Origin: CAZAPG01 sp964486935
Lineage (GTDB): Bacteria; Chloroflexota; Anaerolineae; 4572-78; J111
Assembly: GCA_964486935.1 (NCBI GenBank)
Contig: CAZAPG010000020.1
Location: 41,459 to 105,458 of the forward strand
Reading direction: 5' to 3'
DNA: 64,000 nucleotides
Program-made: the position numbers and the translations under genes
Shown: positions 1 through 9,516 of the stretch, piece after piece
Layout: each line of letters opens with the position of its first letter
How positions within the stretch are numbered: the first letter of the stretch is position 1
Notes under the pieces: generated by a model
Told to the model about the DNA's origin: nothing
The model's input: only the letters and a program-made list of their open reading frames with translations
The model's database searches: none

Positions 1-1888
1 CTACCCCACGGCCACCATTCGCGGCGAACCGATTAGCTGGCCGGAGCGCCGCCTCAAAACCGTCCGTTACAACCTGGAAGAAACCTACCAGGGCATTTAT
101 GATGAGATTGTGGCCGGGGTGGAGAGTCTGCGGCTGGCTCCCTACAGCCTGGAAGATTACAAAAAAAGCGGCATCAAACGGGATGATTTTGAATTGGGCC
201 GCGAGCAGGCCCTGGTCGGCATTTTCAAGAGCCGCTATCTGAAACGGTTTGAGTCGAGCATTGCTGCCTTTCGCATCAGCATTCGCCGGGCGCTGGAATT
301 TATCAAAACCTTTGAGTCCTACGTGCTCGATGGCCGGGTGTTAGACAGTCGCTCTTTTCACAAGGCCATGCGCTATCTGGAGCAGGAAGGCGAGGAAGAT
401 GATGTCACCCCCGCCTCCCGCGCCGACGAAATAGACGCCAGCGCCGAGGCCAGCGCCATTTTGGACGGCTTGCCCGACCTTGACCCCACCCAGTACGACC
501 TGCGCCGCCTGCACCAGGCGCTCCAGCATGATGTTGACGCGCTGACCGAAATCTGGCACAGCATCCGCCATATTACCCCGGCTCAGGATGCCAAATTAAC
601 CACCTTGAAAGAATTTCTCAGCGGCTCGCTCAAAGGCCGGAAGGCGCTCATTTTTACTTACTACAAAGATACCGCCCGCTATCTGTATCAAGAACTCACC
701 GCTGATGAGTCGTTTCTGGCAGCGGCCGATCAGCCCCATGTACGGCGAATTGATAGCGGCCTCTCGCCCAAAGACCGGGGCGGCACTATCGCGGCTTTTG
801 CGCCTGTAGCCAACCAGCGACCCGAATTGGCCGGTACAGACAAAGAGATTGACGTTCTCATCTCCACTGACGTCTTGAGCGAAGGCCAGAATCTTCAGGA
901 CTGCGGCTTCCTCATTAATTATGACCTGCACTGGAATCCAACGCGGATGGTTCAGCGGGCCGGGCGCATCGACCGTATCGGCTCCAAATTTGAAACCCTG
1001 TGGATTTACAACATGTTTCCCGATGATGGGTTAGAAAAATTGCTTCGACTGGTAGAAAGTCTAAGCCGGAAAATCGATACCATCAACCAGACCGGCTTCT
1101 TGGATGCCAGCGTGCTGGGCGAGACGGTAAGCCCCCGCAACTTCAATACGCTGCGCCGGATCGAAGACGAAGACGACAGCGTTATCGAAGAGCAGGAAGA
1201 GGTGCTGGAGCTGGGCGGCAGCGAGATGCTGCTGGCCCATCTGCGCGATGTACTGGCTCGCGAAGGCCGGGAGATGGTGGAAGATTTGCCCGACGGGATT
1301 CACTCCGGCCTGGCCCGCGCCGGTTATCGCGGCCTCTTCTTCTACTTCACCGCGCCAGACCGGCAGAGCGGCGGCACGCTTCACTACTGGCGCTATTATG
1401 ATTTAACTACCCAGGCCATCCGCGACAACCGCTATGAAATCGTTCAACTCATTGCCTGCGCGCCCGATACGCCCCGCGTTATCGGTGAGGCTGAGGTGTT
1501 TGCCATTCAAGAAAAGGTGATGGCTGATATTGTCGGTTCGGTCGAACGCCAGCAGGCGCTCGAAGCCGCGCCCAAAATTGTCGATGACGTACAGAATCTG
1601 GTCGCCACGATTTTACAGGCTCAGATCAACAACCCAAGCCTTCCCCGAAAAAAGGTTCGGGCTGCGCTCAAGGCGCTCAAACAGCCGCTCTCCGGCGCTT
1701 ATCTGCGTGATCTTCGCGCCGCCTACGACGCCTACCAGCTTGCTGGCGATATCGCTGCCCTGCTTGAAGCCGTGGACGAGACTCTCAGAGCAACCACACC
1801 TCCCCTTGAAACCTCAGCAACTTCAACCGTTTTCCCATTGCGCCAGGAAGATTTACATTTGATTTGCTGGGAATATATTTGGTCGTAA
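1..1888 (+). CDS. SNF2-family DEAD-like helicase, C-terminal part (5' end outside window)
   Basis: The frame is open from base 2, so the gene begins before the window; an internal GTG at 110 is not the true start. What is visible is the C-terminal half of a superfamily 2 helicase. The second RecA-like domain is clear: KALIFTYYKDTARYLYQEL (about residues 215-235 of the visible part), the motif IV-V stretch DVLISTDVLSEGQNLQ, and motif VI MVQRAGRIDRIGS with its arginine finger. About 250 further residues form a C-terminal extension ending in LICWEYIWS. This arrangement resembles HepA/RapA-like SNF2 proteins, some of which carry an N-terminal phospholipase D domain and occur in defence loci; neither can be tested here because the ATP-binding half is missing. 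It probably uses ATP to translocate on or remodel DNA. The following UvrD remnant lies in the same frame behind the TAA. Confidence 0.85.
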   Translation, partial: YPTATIRGEPISWPERRLKTVRYNLEETYQGIYDEIVAGVESLRLAPYSLEDYKKSGIKRDDFELGREQALVGIFKSRYLKRFESSIAAFRISIRRALEFIKTFESYVLDGRVLDSRSFHKAMRYLEQEGEEDDVTPASRADEIDASAEASAILDGLPDLDPTQYDLRRLHQALQHDVDALTEIWHSIRHITPAQDAKLTTLKEFLSGSLKGRKALIFTYYKDTARYLYQELTADESFLAAADQPHVRRIDSGLSPKDRGGTIAAFAPVANQRPELAGTDKEIDVLISTDVLSEGQNLQDCGFLINYDLHWNPTRMVQRAGRIDRIGSKFETLWIYNMFPDDGLEKLLRLVESLSRKIDTINQTGFLDASVLGETVSPRNFNTLRRIEDEDDSVIEEQEEVLELGGSEMLLAHLRDVLAREGREMVEDLPDGIHSGLARAGYRGLFFYFTAPDRQSGGTLHYWRYYDLTTQAIRDNRYEIVQLIACAPDTPRVIGEAEVFAIQEKVMADIVGSVERQQALEAAPKIVDDVQNLVATILQAQINNPSLPRKKVRAALKALKQPLSGAYLRDLRAAYDAYQLAGDIAALLEAVDETLRATTPPLETSATSTVFPLRQEDLHLICWEYIWS

Positions 1889-2386
1889 TGCTTCAAAGGC
1901 ATCTTGCCGGTTGGGCTGCGCCTGAGTTATTTTTCTGAAAACGAACGGCGATTGTTTTATGTGGCGCTTACCCGAGCTAAAAAAGCGGTATTTATCGGTA
2001 CAGTTAAGAAAACAAACCACGAAAAGGCGCCGATTCCCTCCCGCTTTCTGGAAGAGATTCAGCTTCAACCTGCTATAGAGATTATGGAACCGCTACAGCA
2101 ATTGGCCGCCAGAAATTCCGATGTTCGGCCAATCTTTTTGAAGCGCGTGAATAAATACCGGGGCTATCGTAAGATTACGGATAATTTGCTGTCTGGCTAT
2201 CTGCGTGACATTGATGATCTATCCTTGATAGATGAGATTGCCAGAGTAGTGACCACCAGCGAGGCCGTATCATTTGTTTATAGTTCTGCTTACCGGTCAC
2301 AAAAACAGGCTAACTCTAAACCCCCATTATCTGGCGTCTGGGGCGACGTGCTGGCTGAGAAACCCAAGACATCGGTAAAATCCTGA
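1889..2386 (+). pseudogene. UvrD/Rep-type helicase C-terminal remnant
   Basis: In the same frame as the preceding helicase, directly after its TAA, lies about 165 codons whose start reads like motif VI of UvrD/PcrA/Rep helicases: ENERRLFYVALTRAKKAV. Everything upstream that such a protein needs (Walker A, motifs Ia-V, 2A/2B domains) is absent. No ATG with a ribosome binding site precedes the conserved block; the first possible start is TTG at 1904. The downstream 120 residues are not recognisable. I interpret this as the tail of a decayed or rearranged UvrD-like gene left beside the SNF2 gene. An intact short protein is possible but unlikely to be a helicase. Confidence 0.65.
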
Positions 2387-2418
2387 TCAGGGCGGTGCAG
2401 GCTGTACATTATCCCTTT

Positions 2419-2435
2419 GCTTCCCCCAGGGAAGC
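2419..2435. other. Perfect 7-bp stem hairpin after the UvrD remnant
   Basis: GCTTCCC and GGGAAGC flank a 3-base loop. There is no long T run behind it, so terminator function is uncertain. Confidence 0.35.
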
Positions 2436-2479
2436 TTCTCAAGATTGGCGAAGGTATTGCTGTATGCAGCATATTTTTA

Positions 2480-2508
2480 TTGACAAGGCAATAGTTTTCC
2501 ACTAAAGT
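2480..2508 (+). promoter_or_regulatory. Sigma-70-like promoter of the PH-domain gene
   Basis: TTGACA at 2480-2485 and TAAAGT at 2503-2508 are separated by exactly 17 bases. The start codon at 2617 lies about 100 bases downstream, leaving a moderately long leader. Confidence 0.5.
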
Positions 2509-2616
2509 CATTTTATAAAAATCGAGATTCTGCGTTTCGAGTTGAGGGCTTCGGGTTGTGGCTGTAAATAGCACACCCCCAAATTGAAACCGAAACTTAT
2601 TTTTCAGGAGGTTGAA

Positions 2617-3165
2617 ATGACTTTAGCTGACATGAGATCTAAGTTGAAAGGCGGTATCTGGCAGGCGGTTGCCCAAAGCGGGGTTGACCTGTCGGTTTTA
2701 CCCAAAGAAGAGGTTGATAAACTGGTCAACGCTATTACCGAGGGGGTATTGCAAGAAGTTGATGAGGTGCTTACCCAGGCCAGCGGCAAGCCGTCGTCTC
2801 TGGTCAATGCGCCATCGGCTGAGGACGAGGATGATGTTGAAAAGGTGTTGTGGGAGGGACGTCCCTTTTTATCGTTGAGCGTGTATTACCAGATTACCAG
2901 CGAGCGGGTGCGAATTATTGAGGGTTTGTTTGGCAAGCAACGTCGCGATATTGAGCTGGTTAGGGTGCAGGATATCGACCACAAGCAAAACCTGGCCGAG
3001 CGCACCTTTGCCATTGGCGATGTTTATATTCGCAGCCATGATGTGTCTGACCCTGAAGTGACGCTGCATAACGTGTCTAACCCGGCAGATGTCCACGAAA
3101 TTTTGCGTAAGGCCGTGCTGAAAGCCCGCAAAAAATACAATATCAGCTTTCGCGAAGAAATGTAA
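2617..3165 (+). CDS. PH-domain (bPH2/YdbS-like) protein
   Basis: A 182-residue soluble protein of unknown exact role. I chose ATG 2617 because AGGAGG ends 5 bases before it; an in-frame ATG at 2584 has no such site. Residues 1-75 are helical and acidic, with a possible coiled segment. Residues 85-180 look like a bacterial pleckstrin-homology domain: VLWEGRPFLSLSVYYQITSE, then RVRIIEGLFGKQRRDIELVRVQDI and an alternating beta pattern ending in a helix with HEILRKAVLKARKKY. Proteins with this domain usually sit at or near membranes, but no membrane segment is present here. It has its own promoter, and the histidine kinase gene converges on it with 3 bases between the two stop codons. Confidence 0.7.
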   Translation: MTLADMRSKLKGGIWQAVAQSGVDLSVLPKEEVDKLVNAITEGVLQEVDEVLTQASGKPSSLVNAPSAEDEDDVEKVLWEGRPFLSLSVYYQITSERVRIIEGLFGKQRRDIELVRVQDIDHKQNLAERTFAIGDVYIRSHDVSDPEVTLHNVSNPADVHEILRKAVLKARKKYNISFREEM

Positions 3166-3168
3166 AGG

Positions 3169-5271
3169 TTATAGTTTGTCTTCAACCGGCTGGGTGATAA
3201 GGGGCAGGCGCACGTGAAAGGTGCTGCCTTTATCGGGGATGCCGTCGCTTTCAACCGAGATGGCGCCGTTGTGGGCTTCGGTGGCCAGTTTGCAAAAGGC
3301 CAGCCCCAGCCCCACTCCCGGCGTGGAAGTGTTGTGGTCAACCCGTGAGAATTTGTCGAAAATGTGAGCCTGGTCTGCTTTGCTGATACCGGGTCCATTA
3401 TCGGCTACGGCAAAGTGTAGTTTGTTGCCTTTAACGGTGGTGGTTAGCGTTACCCGCCCTTCATCCGGGGTATATTTGATGGCATTACTGACCAGATTGA
3501 TTAAAACGCGCCGGATAAGGCTGCTGTCCAGCCAAATCTCTAACCCTTCTGGCGCGGGGTAAATTGTCAGGTTCATTTGTTTGGCAACAGCCTGTGGCAT
3601 TACTTGCTGTTCTACGGCCTGAAGCAATTGGTTCAAATCGGTTATGCTGCATTGAAGGGGCATTTCCCCCTGTTCCAACCGGCTGACATCCAGCATCGAG
3701 TCAACCAGGTCGCTCAGAGCCTGGCCGCTGCGTTTGGCCATGTCAATAAAGCGCTCTATTTTGGCCGGCTCGGCAGAGGATTTAATCAGCATGCCAATCA
3801 GGTCCAGGGCGTTAATCAGGTTGCCCAGCGGCCCGCGCAGGTCGTGAACCAGCATGTTGACCATATCCTGCCGCATATTTTCTATTTCTTTGCGCTCAGA
3901 AATATCTCGACCCACCCATTGAACGCAATCTTTTCCCCTAAATTGTACCTGCCGCATAATAAATTCCAGTGGAACAATTTGGCGATAGGCATCTTTCACT
4001 TCTAACTCAAACGAGGCTTCGCGCCACAACTTGAGCCGTTTGCTTTGTTTGTTCAGGTGGTCGGGCAGGTGGGCGTCGATAAAGCTGATATTTAAGTACA
4101 TCAGCGCATCTTTGTGGCGGCGCAGCACCTGGCAGGCTTTGCGGTTGACATCCAGAATTACCCCTTCGTAGCTGGTGATAATAATCATGTCGGTGTTGTC
4201 TTCAAACAGGGCGGCGTAACTGGCCTCGGCGTTTTGCAAGCGGGTAACGGCCTGGGCGTTGGCCACGGCGGTGGCGGCCTGGTCGGCAAAAGCGGCCACC
4301 ACTTTGACATTATCTGCGGTGTATTTGTCAATTTCATGGCTGTCGACGGTAAGCATGCCAACCACCTCGTCTCGCGCTACTAACGGCGCGCCAATCCAAC
4401 TGCGTACATTTTGTGACGAGGAGCTTTTTCTCCAGTGAGGCTCGGTGTCTACATCGGCAATGACGATGGGGTTTTTTTGGATGATGGCCTGATAGTTGGG
4501 AATGTTTTCATCAAACGGCAATTTGACATTCAGGGCGTCGGCCATATCTTCAAAGCCGCGGGCAGCCTGCACGGCCAGAATGTTGCTGTTTTCTTCAAAG
4601 AGCAAAATAGAGCTGCTGTCGTATTCAACCACCAGCGAAAGCTGCTCTAAAATAAGGGTCAGCACCTCGGTCAGGTCTAGCGAGGCGTTGATGGTTTTGG
4701 TGATAGAGGCCAGCGTGTCGGCCAGGCGGCGGCGATGCTGTTCGGCAATGAACAGCCGGGCGTTGGCAATGGCAAAGGCGGCCTGGTCGGCCACAATCGA
4801 GAGCACGGCCAGGTCGCTATCATCAAAGTGGTTGGGCTGCGGCGCGGTAATGGTCACAACGCCAATGAGATGGTCGGGCAGTTGAATGGGCGCGCAAACG
4901 GCGCTGCGAGCGCTTTTGATTTCTAAAAAAGGTTGGGAGCGATACCAGCGATTGTCGTTTTGGGTGTCTTTAACCAGCGCTCCTTTTTTGTGGTTTCTAA
5001 CCCAACCAACTATGCCTTCATGGAGAATAATGTCGATGGTCTGAGCCGGGGGGGTCAAAATTTCAAAGCCGCTGATAAACAGGCTGGTATCCAGTTTGTC
5101 CTGGTCATCAAATAGAAAGAGGCAGGCATCGGAGGCGGCTACAGAGGCGACCGTAGCCGATAGAACGTTATAAAGCGCCTGGTCTATATTGGCTAAACCC
5201 GCGTTAAACTCGCGGGCAACCAGATACAGCAGATCCAGACGCGAACTAACGCGCGGGGTCTGAATTGGCAT
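3169..5271 (-). CDS. Sensor histidine kinase, GAF-GAF-PAS-HisKA-HATPase
   Basis: A 700-residue cytoplasmic kinase without membrane segments. Order: GAF domain (about 25-175), short coiled linker, second GAF (about 190-340), PAS (about 345-460), HisKA with phosphoacceptor His476 in MLVHDLRGPL, and HATPase_c with N box LVSNAIKYTP, G1 ADNGPGIS and G2 GVGLGLAF. It should sense a small ligand or redox/light state through the GAF/PAS array and phosphorylate a response regulator, but no regulator is adjacent; the single-domain receiver at 30.0 kb is too far away to assign. The ATG at 5271 has GAGG upstream. It lies 32 bases behind the TadA/CpaF gene on the same strand, so the two are probably cotranscribed. 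Confidence 0.9.
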   Translation of the reverse strand: MPIQTPRVSSRLDLLYLVAREFNAGLANIDQALYNVLSATVASVAASDACLFLFDDQDKLDTSLFISGFEILTPPAQTIDIILHEGIVGWVRNHKKGALVKDTQNDNRWYRSQPFLEIKSARSAVCAPIQLPDHLIGVVTITAPQPNHFDDSDLAVLSIVADQAAFAIANARLFIAEQHRRRLADTLASITKTINASLDLTEVLTLILEQLSLVVEYDSSSILLFEENSNILAVQAARGFEDMADALNVKLPFDENIPNYQAIIQKNPIVIADVDTEPHWRKSSSSQNVRSWIGAPLVARDEVVGMLTVDSHEIDKYTADNVKVVAAFADQAATAVANAQAVTRLQNAEASYAALFEDNTDMIIITSYEGVILDVNRKACQVLRRHKDALMYLNISFIDAHLPDHLNKQSKRLKLWREASFELEVKDAYRQIVPLEFIMRQVQFRGKDCVQWVGRDISERKEIENMRQDMVNMLVHDLRGPLGNLINALDLIGMLIKSSAEPAKIERFIDMAKRSGQALSDLVDSMLDVSRLEQGEMPLQCSITDLNQLLQAVEQQVMPQAVAKQMNLTIYPAPEGLEIWLDSSLIRRVLINLVSNAIKYTPDEGRVTLTTTVKGNKLHFAVADNGPGISKADQAHIFDKFSRVDHNTSTPGVGLGLAFCKLATEAHNGAISVESDGIPDKGSTFHVRLPLITQPVEDKL

Positions 5272-5303
5272 AAATTTGCCTCGATAACCGAATTTTTAAG
5301 TAA

Positions 5304-6785
5304 CTAAAACGTTCCGCCTTTCATAAACATTGAGGGCGGAAAGTTAAAGCCGTGTTGCCTGAGTTTTGGCTCGCATTTGGGGCGAATACCGCCGGGTTCG
5401 TGTTCGCCAATGATTTTACCGTTTTCGTCGTCGCCCCGGTCGGCAAAGGTGAAGACATTTTGCAAAATAGCGTTTTCGCCTTCAATACCCTGTATTTCGG
5501 TGATGTGGGTCACTTTGCGCGAGCCATCGCGCAAACGCGAAGCCTGAACTATCAAATCTACCGACGAGGCAATTTGTTTACGCACAACGTGAATAGGAAA
5601 ATCAACGCCGGCCATCAGCACCAGCGATTCCAGACGGTCAAAACAAGAGCGGGGGTCGTTGGCGTGAACGGTGGTCATACTGCCATCGTGGCCGGTGTTC
5701 ATGGCTTGCAGCATGTCCAGCGCCTCGCCGCCGCGACACTCGCCTACCACAATACGTTCGGGCCGCATACGCAGGGCGTTGATGACGCAATCTCTAATTG
5801 TTACCTGGCCAGGGCTTTCGGGCGTGGGTTTTTTGGTTTCCAAACGTACCACGTTGCGCTGTTTAAGCTGCAACTCGGCGGCATCTTCAATGGTTACGGT
5901 TCGTTCATGTTCGGGGATGAAGCTGGAGAGCACGTTGATGAGCGTGGTTTTACCGGAGCCGGTTCCGCCGGAAACAATAATGTTGAGCCGGGAAACCACA
6001 CAGGCTTTTAAAAATTGGGCCATCATGGGGGTGAGCGAGCCAAAATTAATCAGGTCGTCGATGGTCAACTTGTCTTTAGAGAATTTTCTGATTGTAATGT
6101 TGGGGCCGTCGATGGCGCAGGGGCGCAGCACCGCATTCACCCGAGAGCCATCGGGCAGGCGGGCGTCGATGAGCGGATGGTCGGCATCGGCCATGCGGCC
6201 CAAAGGCTTGACAATCCGTTTGATGATGCGCTCTACATGGTCGTCGTCTAAAAATTTGTGGCCGCTTTCTCGCAGCCGCCCTTTTTGCTCGATAAAGATT
6301 ATGTAGGGGCCGTTGACCATCACCTCGGAAATGGTATCGGTGTTGAGTAATGGCTCTAGCGGGCCAAAGCCAAAAATTTCATGACATACATTATCGTAAA
6401 ATTGTTCCGGGCTGATATCGGCGGGTATTTTAATGTTGGCCCGCTGTAGGGCCTGTTGAAAACGCTGCCTGATAATCTGTTCGCGTTCAGGGGTGCGTTC
6501 CAGGGGCAGGTCTAGCGGTACGTCGGGGGCAATCGATTTGCGTAAATTGTCGGCCAGCCAAAGTTGCAGCCGAATCTGCTCGGCCCGACCCTTGCTGATA
6601 AAGCCGCGCTGGGTCGGCGTGTCGGGCGGTTCATTTTCCAATGGCACAAACAAGCTGTTCTCGTCTGGCGGAGGCGCTGCCTGGGTGGTGGCGGAGTCAG
6701 TGGCGTGCGTCGCCTGGGGCGGGGTTTCCTCGTCGGTTCTGGTTCCTACTCGCTTGACGCGTCGTAAACCTGATGGATTGGCCAT
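5304..6785 (-). CDS. TadA/CpaF-family secretion ATPase, solitary
   Basis: A 493-residue hexameric ATPase of the type II/IV secretion family, which normally powers assembly of Flp/Tad pili. A proline/threonine-rich N-terminal tail (about 1-70) precedes the N-terminal domain, followed by Walker A SGGTGSGKTTL, the acidic Asp box TIEDAAEL, Walker B-like ERIVVGECRGGEA and the His box TVHANDPRSCFDRLESL. The catalytic core is complete. No TadB/TadC membrane protein, pilin or prepilin peptidase is next to it, so either the rest of the system is elsewhere or this paralogue has another role. AAGGAG lies 10 bases before the ATG. Confidence 0.9.
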   Translation of the reverse strand: MANPSGLRRVKRVGTRTDEETPPQATHATDSATTQAAPPPDENSLFVPLENEPPDTPTQRGFISKGRAEQIRLQLWLADNLRKSIAPDVPLDLPLERTPEREQIIRQRFQQALQRANIKIPADISPEQFYDNVCHEIFGFGPLEPLLNTDTISEVMVNGPYIIFIEQKGRLRESGHKFLDDDHVERIIKRIVKPLGRMADADHPLIDARLPDGSRVNAVLRPCAIDGPNITIRKFSKDKLTIDDLINFGSLTPMMAQFLKACVVSRLNIIVSGGTGSGKTTLINVLSSFIPEHERTVTIEDAAELQLKQRNVVRLETKKPTPESPGQVTIRDCVINALRMRPERIVVGECRGGEALDMLQAMNTGHDGSMTTVHANDPRSCFDRLESLVLMAGVDFPIHVVRKQIASSVDLIVQASRLRDGSRKVTHITEIQGIEGENAILQNVFTFADRGDDENGKIIGEHEPGGIRPKCEPKLRQHGFNFPPSMFMKGGTF

Positions 6786-6820
6786 TTAACTTGCTCCTTA
6801 AATCAATTGCAGCTTTCAAA

Positions 6821-6826
6821 ATTATA
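6821..6826 (-). promoter_or_regulatory. -10 element upstream of the TadA/CpaF gene
   Basis: TATAAT on the minus strand, 35 bases before the start codon. No convincing -35 hexamer was found. Confidence 0.35.
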
Positions 6827-6875
6827 ACATAGCTCATGAGTAGAACGTATTAGCCCTTTGTACTATTCAACCATT

Positions 6876-8477
6876 TTACCGGGCTTCCAGCCAGGTTTCA
6901 AGCAGAGGCTCTACATTTTGCCCGGAAACCTGCTCGATGACCGTAAACAGGTTTTGGGCCGAGGCGATTTTATATCTGTATTGCCTATAGTAGGATTGCA
7001 TAATTTCAAAATACATGTCGTCGCCCACTTCCTGGCGCAGAGCGTTAAAAAATAACGGCCCTTTGCCATAAACAAAAGTGCTGTATTCTTCTACGGTAAA
7101 GTTTTCAACCGGGCCAATCACCGCTTTGTCGCGCCCCTGGGTTTTGGCCCGCTGGTAGGGCGCTGTAAAAAAAGTTTCAATCACCTGCCTGGCCGTTTCA
7201 ACCCCTTCAACCTGTTGCCAGTAAAAAACGGTGCTGTAATTGGTAAGCGACTCATCCAGCCACGGCTCATCAATCTGGTTGTTGCCCACCAGCCCGTACC
7301 ACCACTGATGCGCCACCTCATGGGCGATGACGTGCTGAAAAAAAACGCCCTCCTGGTTATAAATTCTTTCCGATATAACCACAATACCCGGATACTCTAC
7401 GCCGCCGGCGGTTGTGGGCGTGGCTGCAACATCAAACTCGGCGTAGGGATATTGGCCAAAATGTTGATTAAATACCCGCAGCGCGTCAACCGCGTATTGC
7501 AGGGCCAGTTGGCCGCCTTGCTCCAGATGAGGCGGATAATAACTGTTAACCACCGTGCCATCGACCACCTGGCTGGCTACCTTAAAATTTTGACTCATCG
7601 CCAGGTAAAAATCTCGCATCGGGCCGGAAACCAGCCGCAGCGTTTTGGTGTTGTCAGAATGGGTTGACTCCTCAACCAGGCTGCCCGAAGCCGCCACCAC
7701 CATTTGGGACGGCGCGGTCAGTTGCACCTGGTAAAGCGATACGTCCAGATGTGTGGCATCGCCGTAGGGCGGCGGAACCTCGATATTCCAGCCCGACTCA
7801 TCGTACACGGCCAGGGCCGGATAAAACCCGGCCAGCGAGATTGTGCCGTTGGCGTAACTAAAAATGTTATAACCCTGGTTTGGGCCGGTGGGCACAACCG
7901 CCTGATATGACAGGTCGAAGGCGATACGCTGGCCAGGCAGTAAATCTGCCGGCAGGGGAACGCGCAAAGCAGTCTTCTGGGCCTCCAGCGCCGGCTCAAC
8001 CGGCTGGCCCTGCACCAGCACCTCGTCCACCCGCATCTGGCCGCCGTAACCGGGTAAATTGGGGTAGAGCCGAAAGTAGACATGGTTGAGCGGAACATCT
8101 TCGGTATTAGTATAGATAATCTGCTCCGTGCCGGTCAAATAGAGGCCGTTGCCCTTTTCAAAATTGGCCGAACCTAAATTGATGTCAATGGCGTAGCGAC
8201 TGGCTCCGGCAGCGGCCACTGTGTCCACATCGGTAGAAAAGGCCGGCAGCATGGCCTGTTGAAACGGGGCCAAATGGCCGGCGTCAACCGTGACGGGCGG
8301 CGTATTGGTAGAGGCAACCGTGGCCGTGGGTGTGGCCAAAAGACTGGTTGAAGTGGCAGTTGGCGCTGCCACAGGTTGATTGGCGGCGGGCGTGTCGATT
8401 TGGGAAAGATTGGCAAATGGCGTGCAGGTCAGCGACCCCAACAGCAGGCCAAGTGACAGGCGAACCGATAGCGTCAT
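6876..8477 (-). CDS. Exported M1-family (gluzincin) metallopeptidase
   Basis: A 533-residue exported protein. I take ATG 8477, 7 bases after the stop of the upstream gene; a TTG at 8522 would overlap that gene and adds a non-hydrophobic lead. The N-terminus is a signal-like segment (SLGLLLGSLTC) with a Cys at residue 18, an imperfect lipobox, followed by a Thr/Pro/Ala-rich linker of about 60 residues. The catalytic block HVIAHEVAHQWWYGLVGN supplies the HExxH zinc ligands and the downstream Glu in WLDESL the third. A beta-saddle-like N-terminal domain precedes it. The C-terminal arm of full-size M1 aminopeptidases is short or missing. It is paralogous to the gene at 9.6-11.1 kb. It probably trims peptides outside the membrane. 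Confidence 0.85.
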   Translation of the reverse strand: MTLSVRLSLGLLLGSLTCTPFANLSQIDTPAANQPVAAPTATSTSLLATPTATVASTNTPPVTVDAGHLAPFQQAMLPAFSTDVDTVAAAGASRYAIDINLGSANFEKGNGLYLTGTEQIIYTNTEDVPLNHVYFRLYPNLPGYGGQMRVDEVLVQGQPVEPALEAQKTALRVPLPADLLPGQRIAFDLSYQAVVPTGPNQGYNIFSYANGTISLAGFYPALAVYDESGWNIEVPPPYGDATHLDVSLYQVQLTAPSQMVVAASGSLVEESTHSDNTKTLRLVSGPMRDFYLAMSQNFKVASQVVDGTVVNSYYPPHLEQGGQLALQYAVDALRVFNQHFGQYPYAEFDVAATPTTAGGVEYPGIVVISERIYNQEGVFFQHVIAHEVAHQWWYGLVGNNQIDEPWLDESLTNYSTVFYWQQVEGVETARQVIETFFTAPYQRAKTQGRDKAVIGPVENFTVEEYSTFVYGKGPLFFNALRQEVGDDMYFEIMQSYYRQYRYKIASAQNLFTVIEQVSGQNVEPLLETWLEAR

Positions 8478-8484
8478 CCGGCGA

Positions 8485-9516
8485 TTATTTTCGGCCCGAT
8501 AGCGCGGCGGTGGTTCCGGCAACAGCCAGGGCTGCCAATATCAGGCCGGCCAGCACCAGCGAACCCAACGAGCCGGATATTGGCAAAATTGCGCCGGATT
8601 GCGGCAGCGCCTGCTCTGACTCTGCCGGCGCGTCGGCGCTCTCCACAGGCGAAGCTTCTTCCCCGGTTGACTCTCCGGCGGCAGGGGCTGAACTGTCAGC
8701 GGTGGTTTCGTCGGTGGGCGCGGCGGCATCTGCATCGGCGCTGGCGGCAGGCTGGTCGGATGAGGCATTGGCTTCCTGTTCCAGCGCGGTTAGCAGCGTA
8801 GCCAGCGAAGGAGTAGAATTGTTTGGCGCTTCCTGGGGAGCCACGCTTGCGGGGTCAAACTGGGCGGCCTCGGTCAGGGTAATTTCAATCAGGCCGGGCG
8901 TTTCCCAAATGGCGGTATTGCCTTCCAGCCGGTCGGCGTTGTGGCTAATAATCTGGCCGCCGCTGATGCGGGTGACAAAGCTTAACCCGAACAGTTCCAT
9001 CATTTCCGGCGTCATCTCTTCGTTGGTTTGAGCGTTTTCCTCCGGCGCGGCCTGTGAGGCGTCGTAGCGAATAGTAACGCGCCGCTGGCCGTCAACTTCT
9101 GCTACCGAGATATCGGCCTCGCCTTGAAACAACATCTGGTTGAGAGCCTCGTAGCCGTCTCCGTCGGCTTGCAGCACGTAACTCAACGAGCCGTCATCAC
9201 CTTCGACCTCATTGAATGTAACATTCAGCTTCTCGCTGCCGGCGGCGCTTTGGGCCTGTTCTACCCACTGGTCTATCTCTTCGGTGGTGGCGCTCAAATC
9301 AGCGCCGGCCTCGTTACCTTCGCTTTCCATCAGTTCTACAAACTCCGGGGCCAGGGTAATGGCCTGAACGCCGTTCCACTGGCCGTTGCCGTGCAGGGCC
9401 AGATTGGTTTGCACGCTGAGGCAGCCGGTCAGCAGCAGGGCCGCAAACGCCATCAGCAATATTGATAATTGTGGCAAATTTTTTCTTTTGAGTTTTTGAA
9501 TGAGCAGCGCCAGCAT
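8485..9516 (-). CDS. Lipoprotein with LPxSG-like C-terminal anchor
   Basis: A 343-residue surface protein of unknown function. The N-terminus has a signal peptide ending in the lipobox LLTGC (Cys at about residue 32). The body (about 35-240) is a beta-rich unknown domain, followed by an Ala/Ser/Asp/Glu-rich low-complexity linker (about 240-305). The C-terminus reads LPQSG, a hydrophobic stretch of about 25 residues and a final RK, the layout of a sortase or LPxTG-like sorting signal. Having both a lipobox and a sorting-like tail is odd; in this group the tail may simply be a membrane anchor. AGGAGATT precedes the ATG. It lies between two M1 peptidase genes on the same strand, probably one operon. 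Confidence 0.7.
   Translation of the reverse strand: MLALLIQKLKRKNLPQLSILLMAFAALLLTGCLSVQTNLALHGNGQWNGVQAITLAPEFVELMESEGNEAGADLSATTEEIDQWVEQAQSAAGSEKLNVTFNEVEGDDGSLSYVLQADGDGYEALNQMLFQGEADISVAEVDGQRRVTIRYDASQAAPEENAQTNEEMTPEMMELFGLSFVTRISGGQIISHNADRLEGNTAIWETPGLIEITLTEAAQFDPASVAPQEAPNNSTPSLATLLTALEQEANASSDQPAASADADAAAPTDETTADSSAPAAGESTGEEASPVESADAPAESEQALPQSGAILPISGSLGSLVLAGLILAALAVAGTTAALSGRK

Noticed and set aside
8485..9516. Sortase-anchored protein as a firm call
   Set aside because: No sortase gene is visible and the protein already has a lipobox, so the LPxSG tail is only noted.
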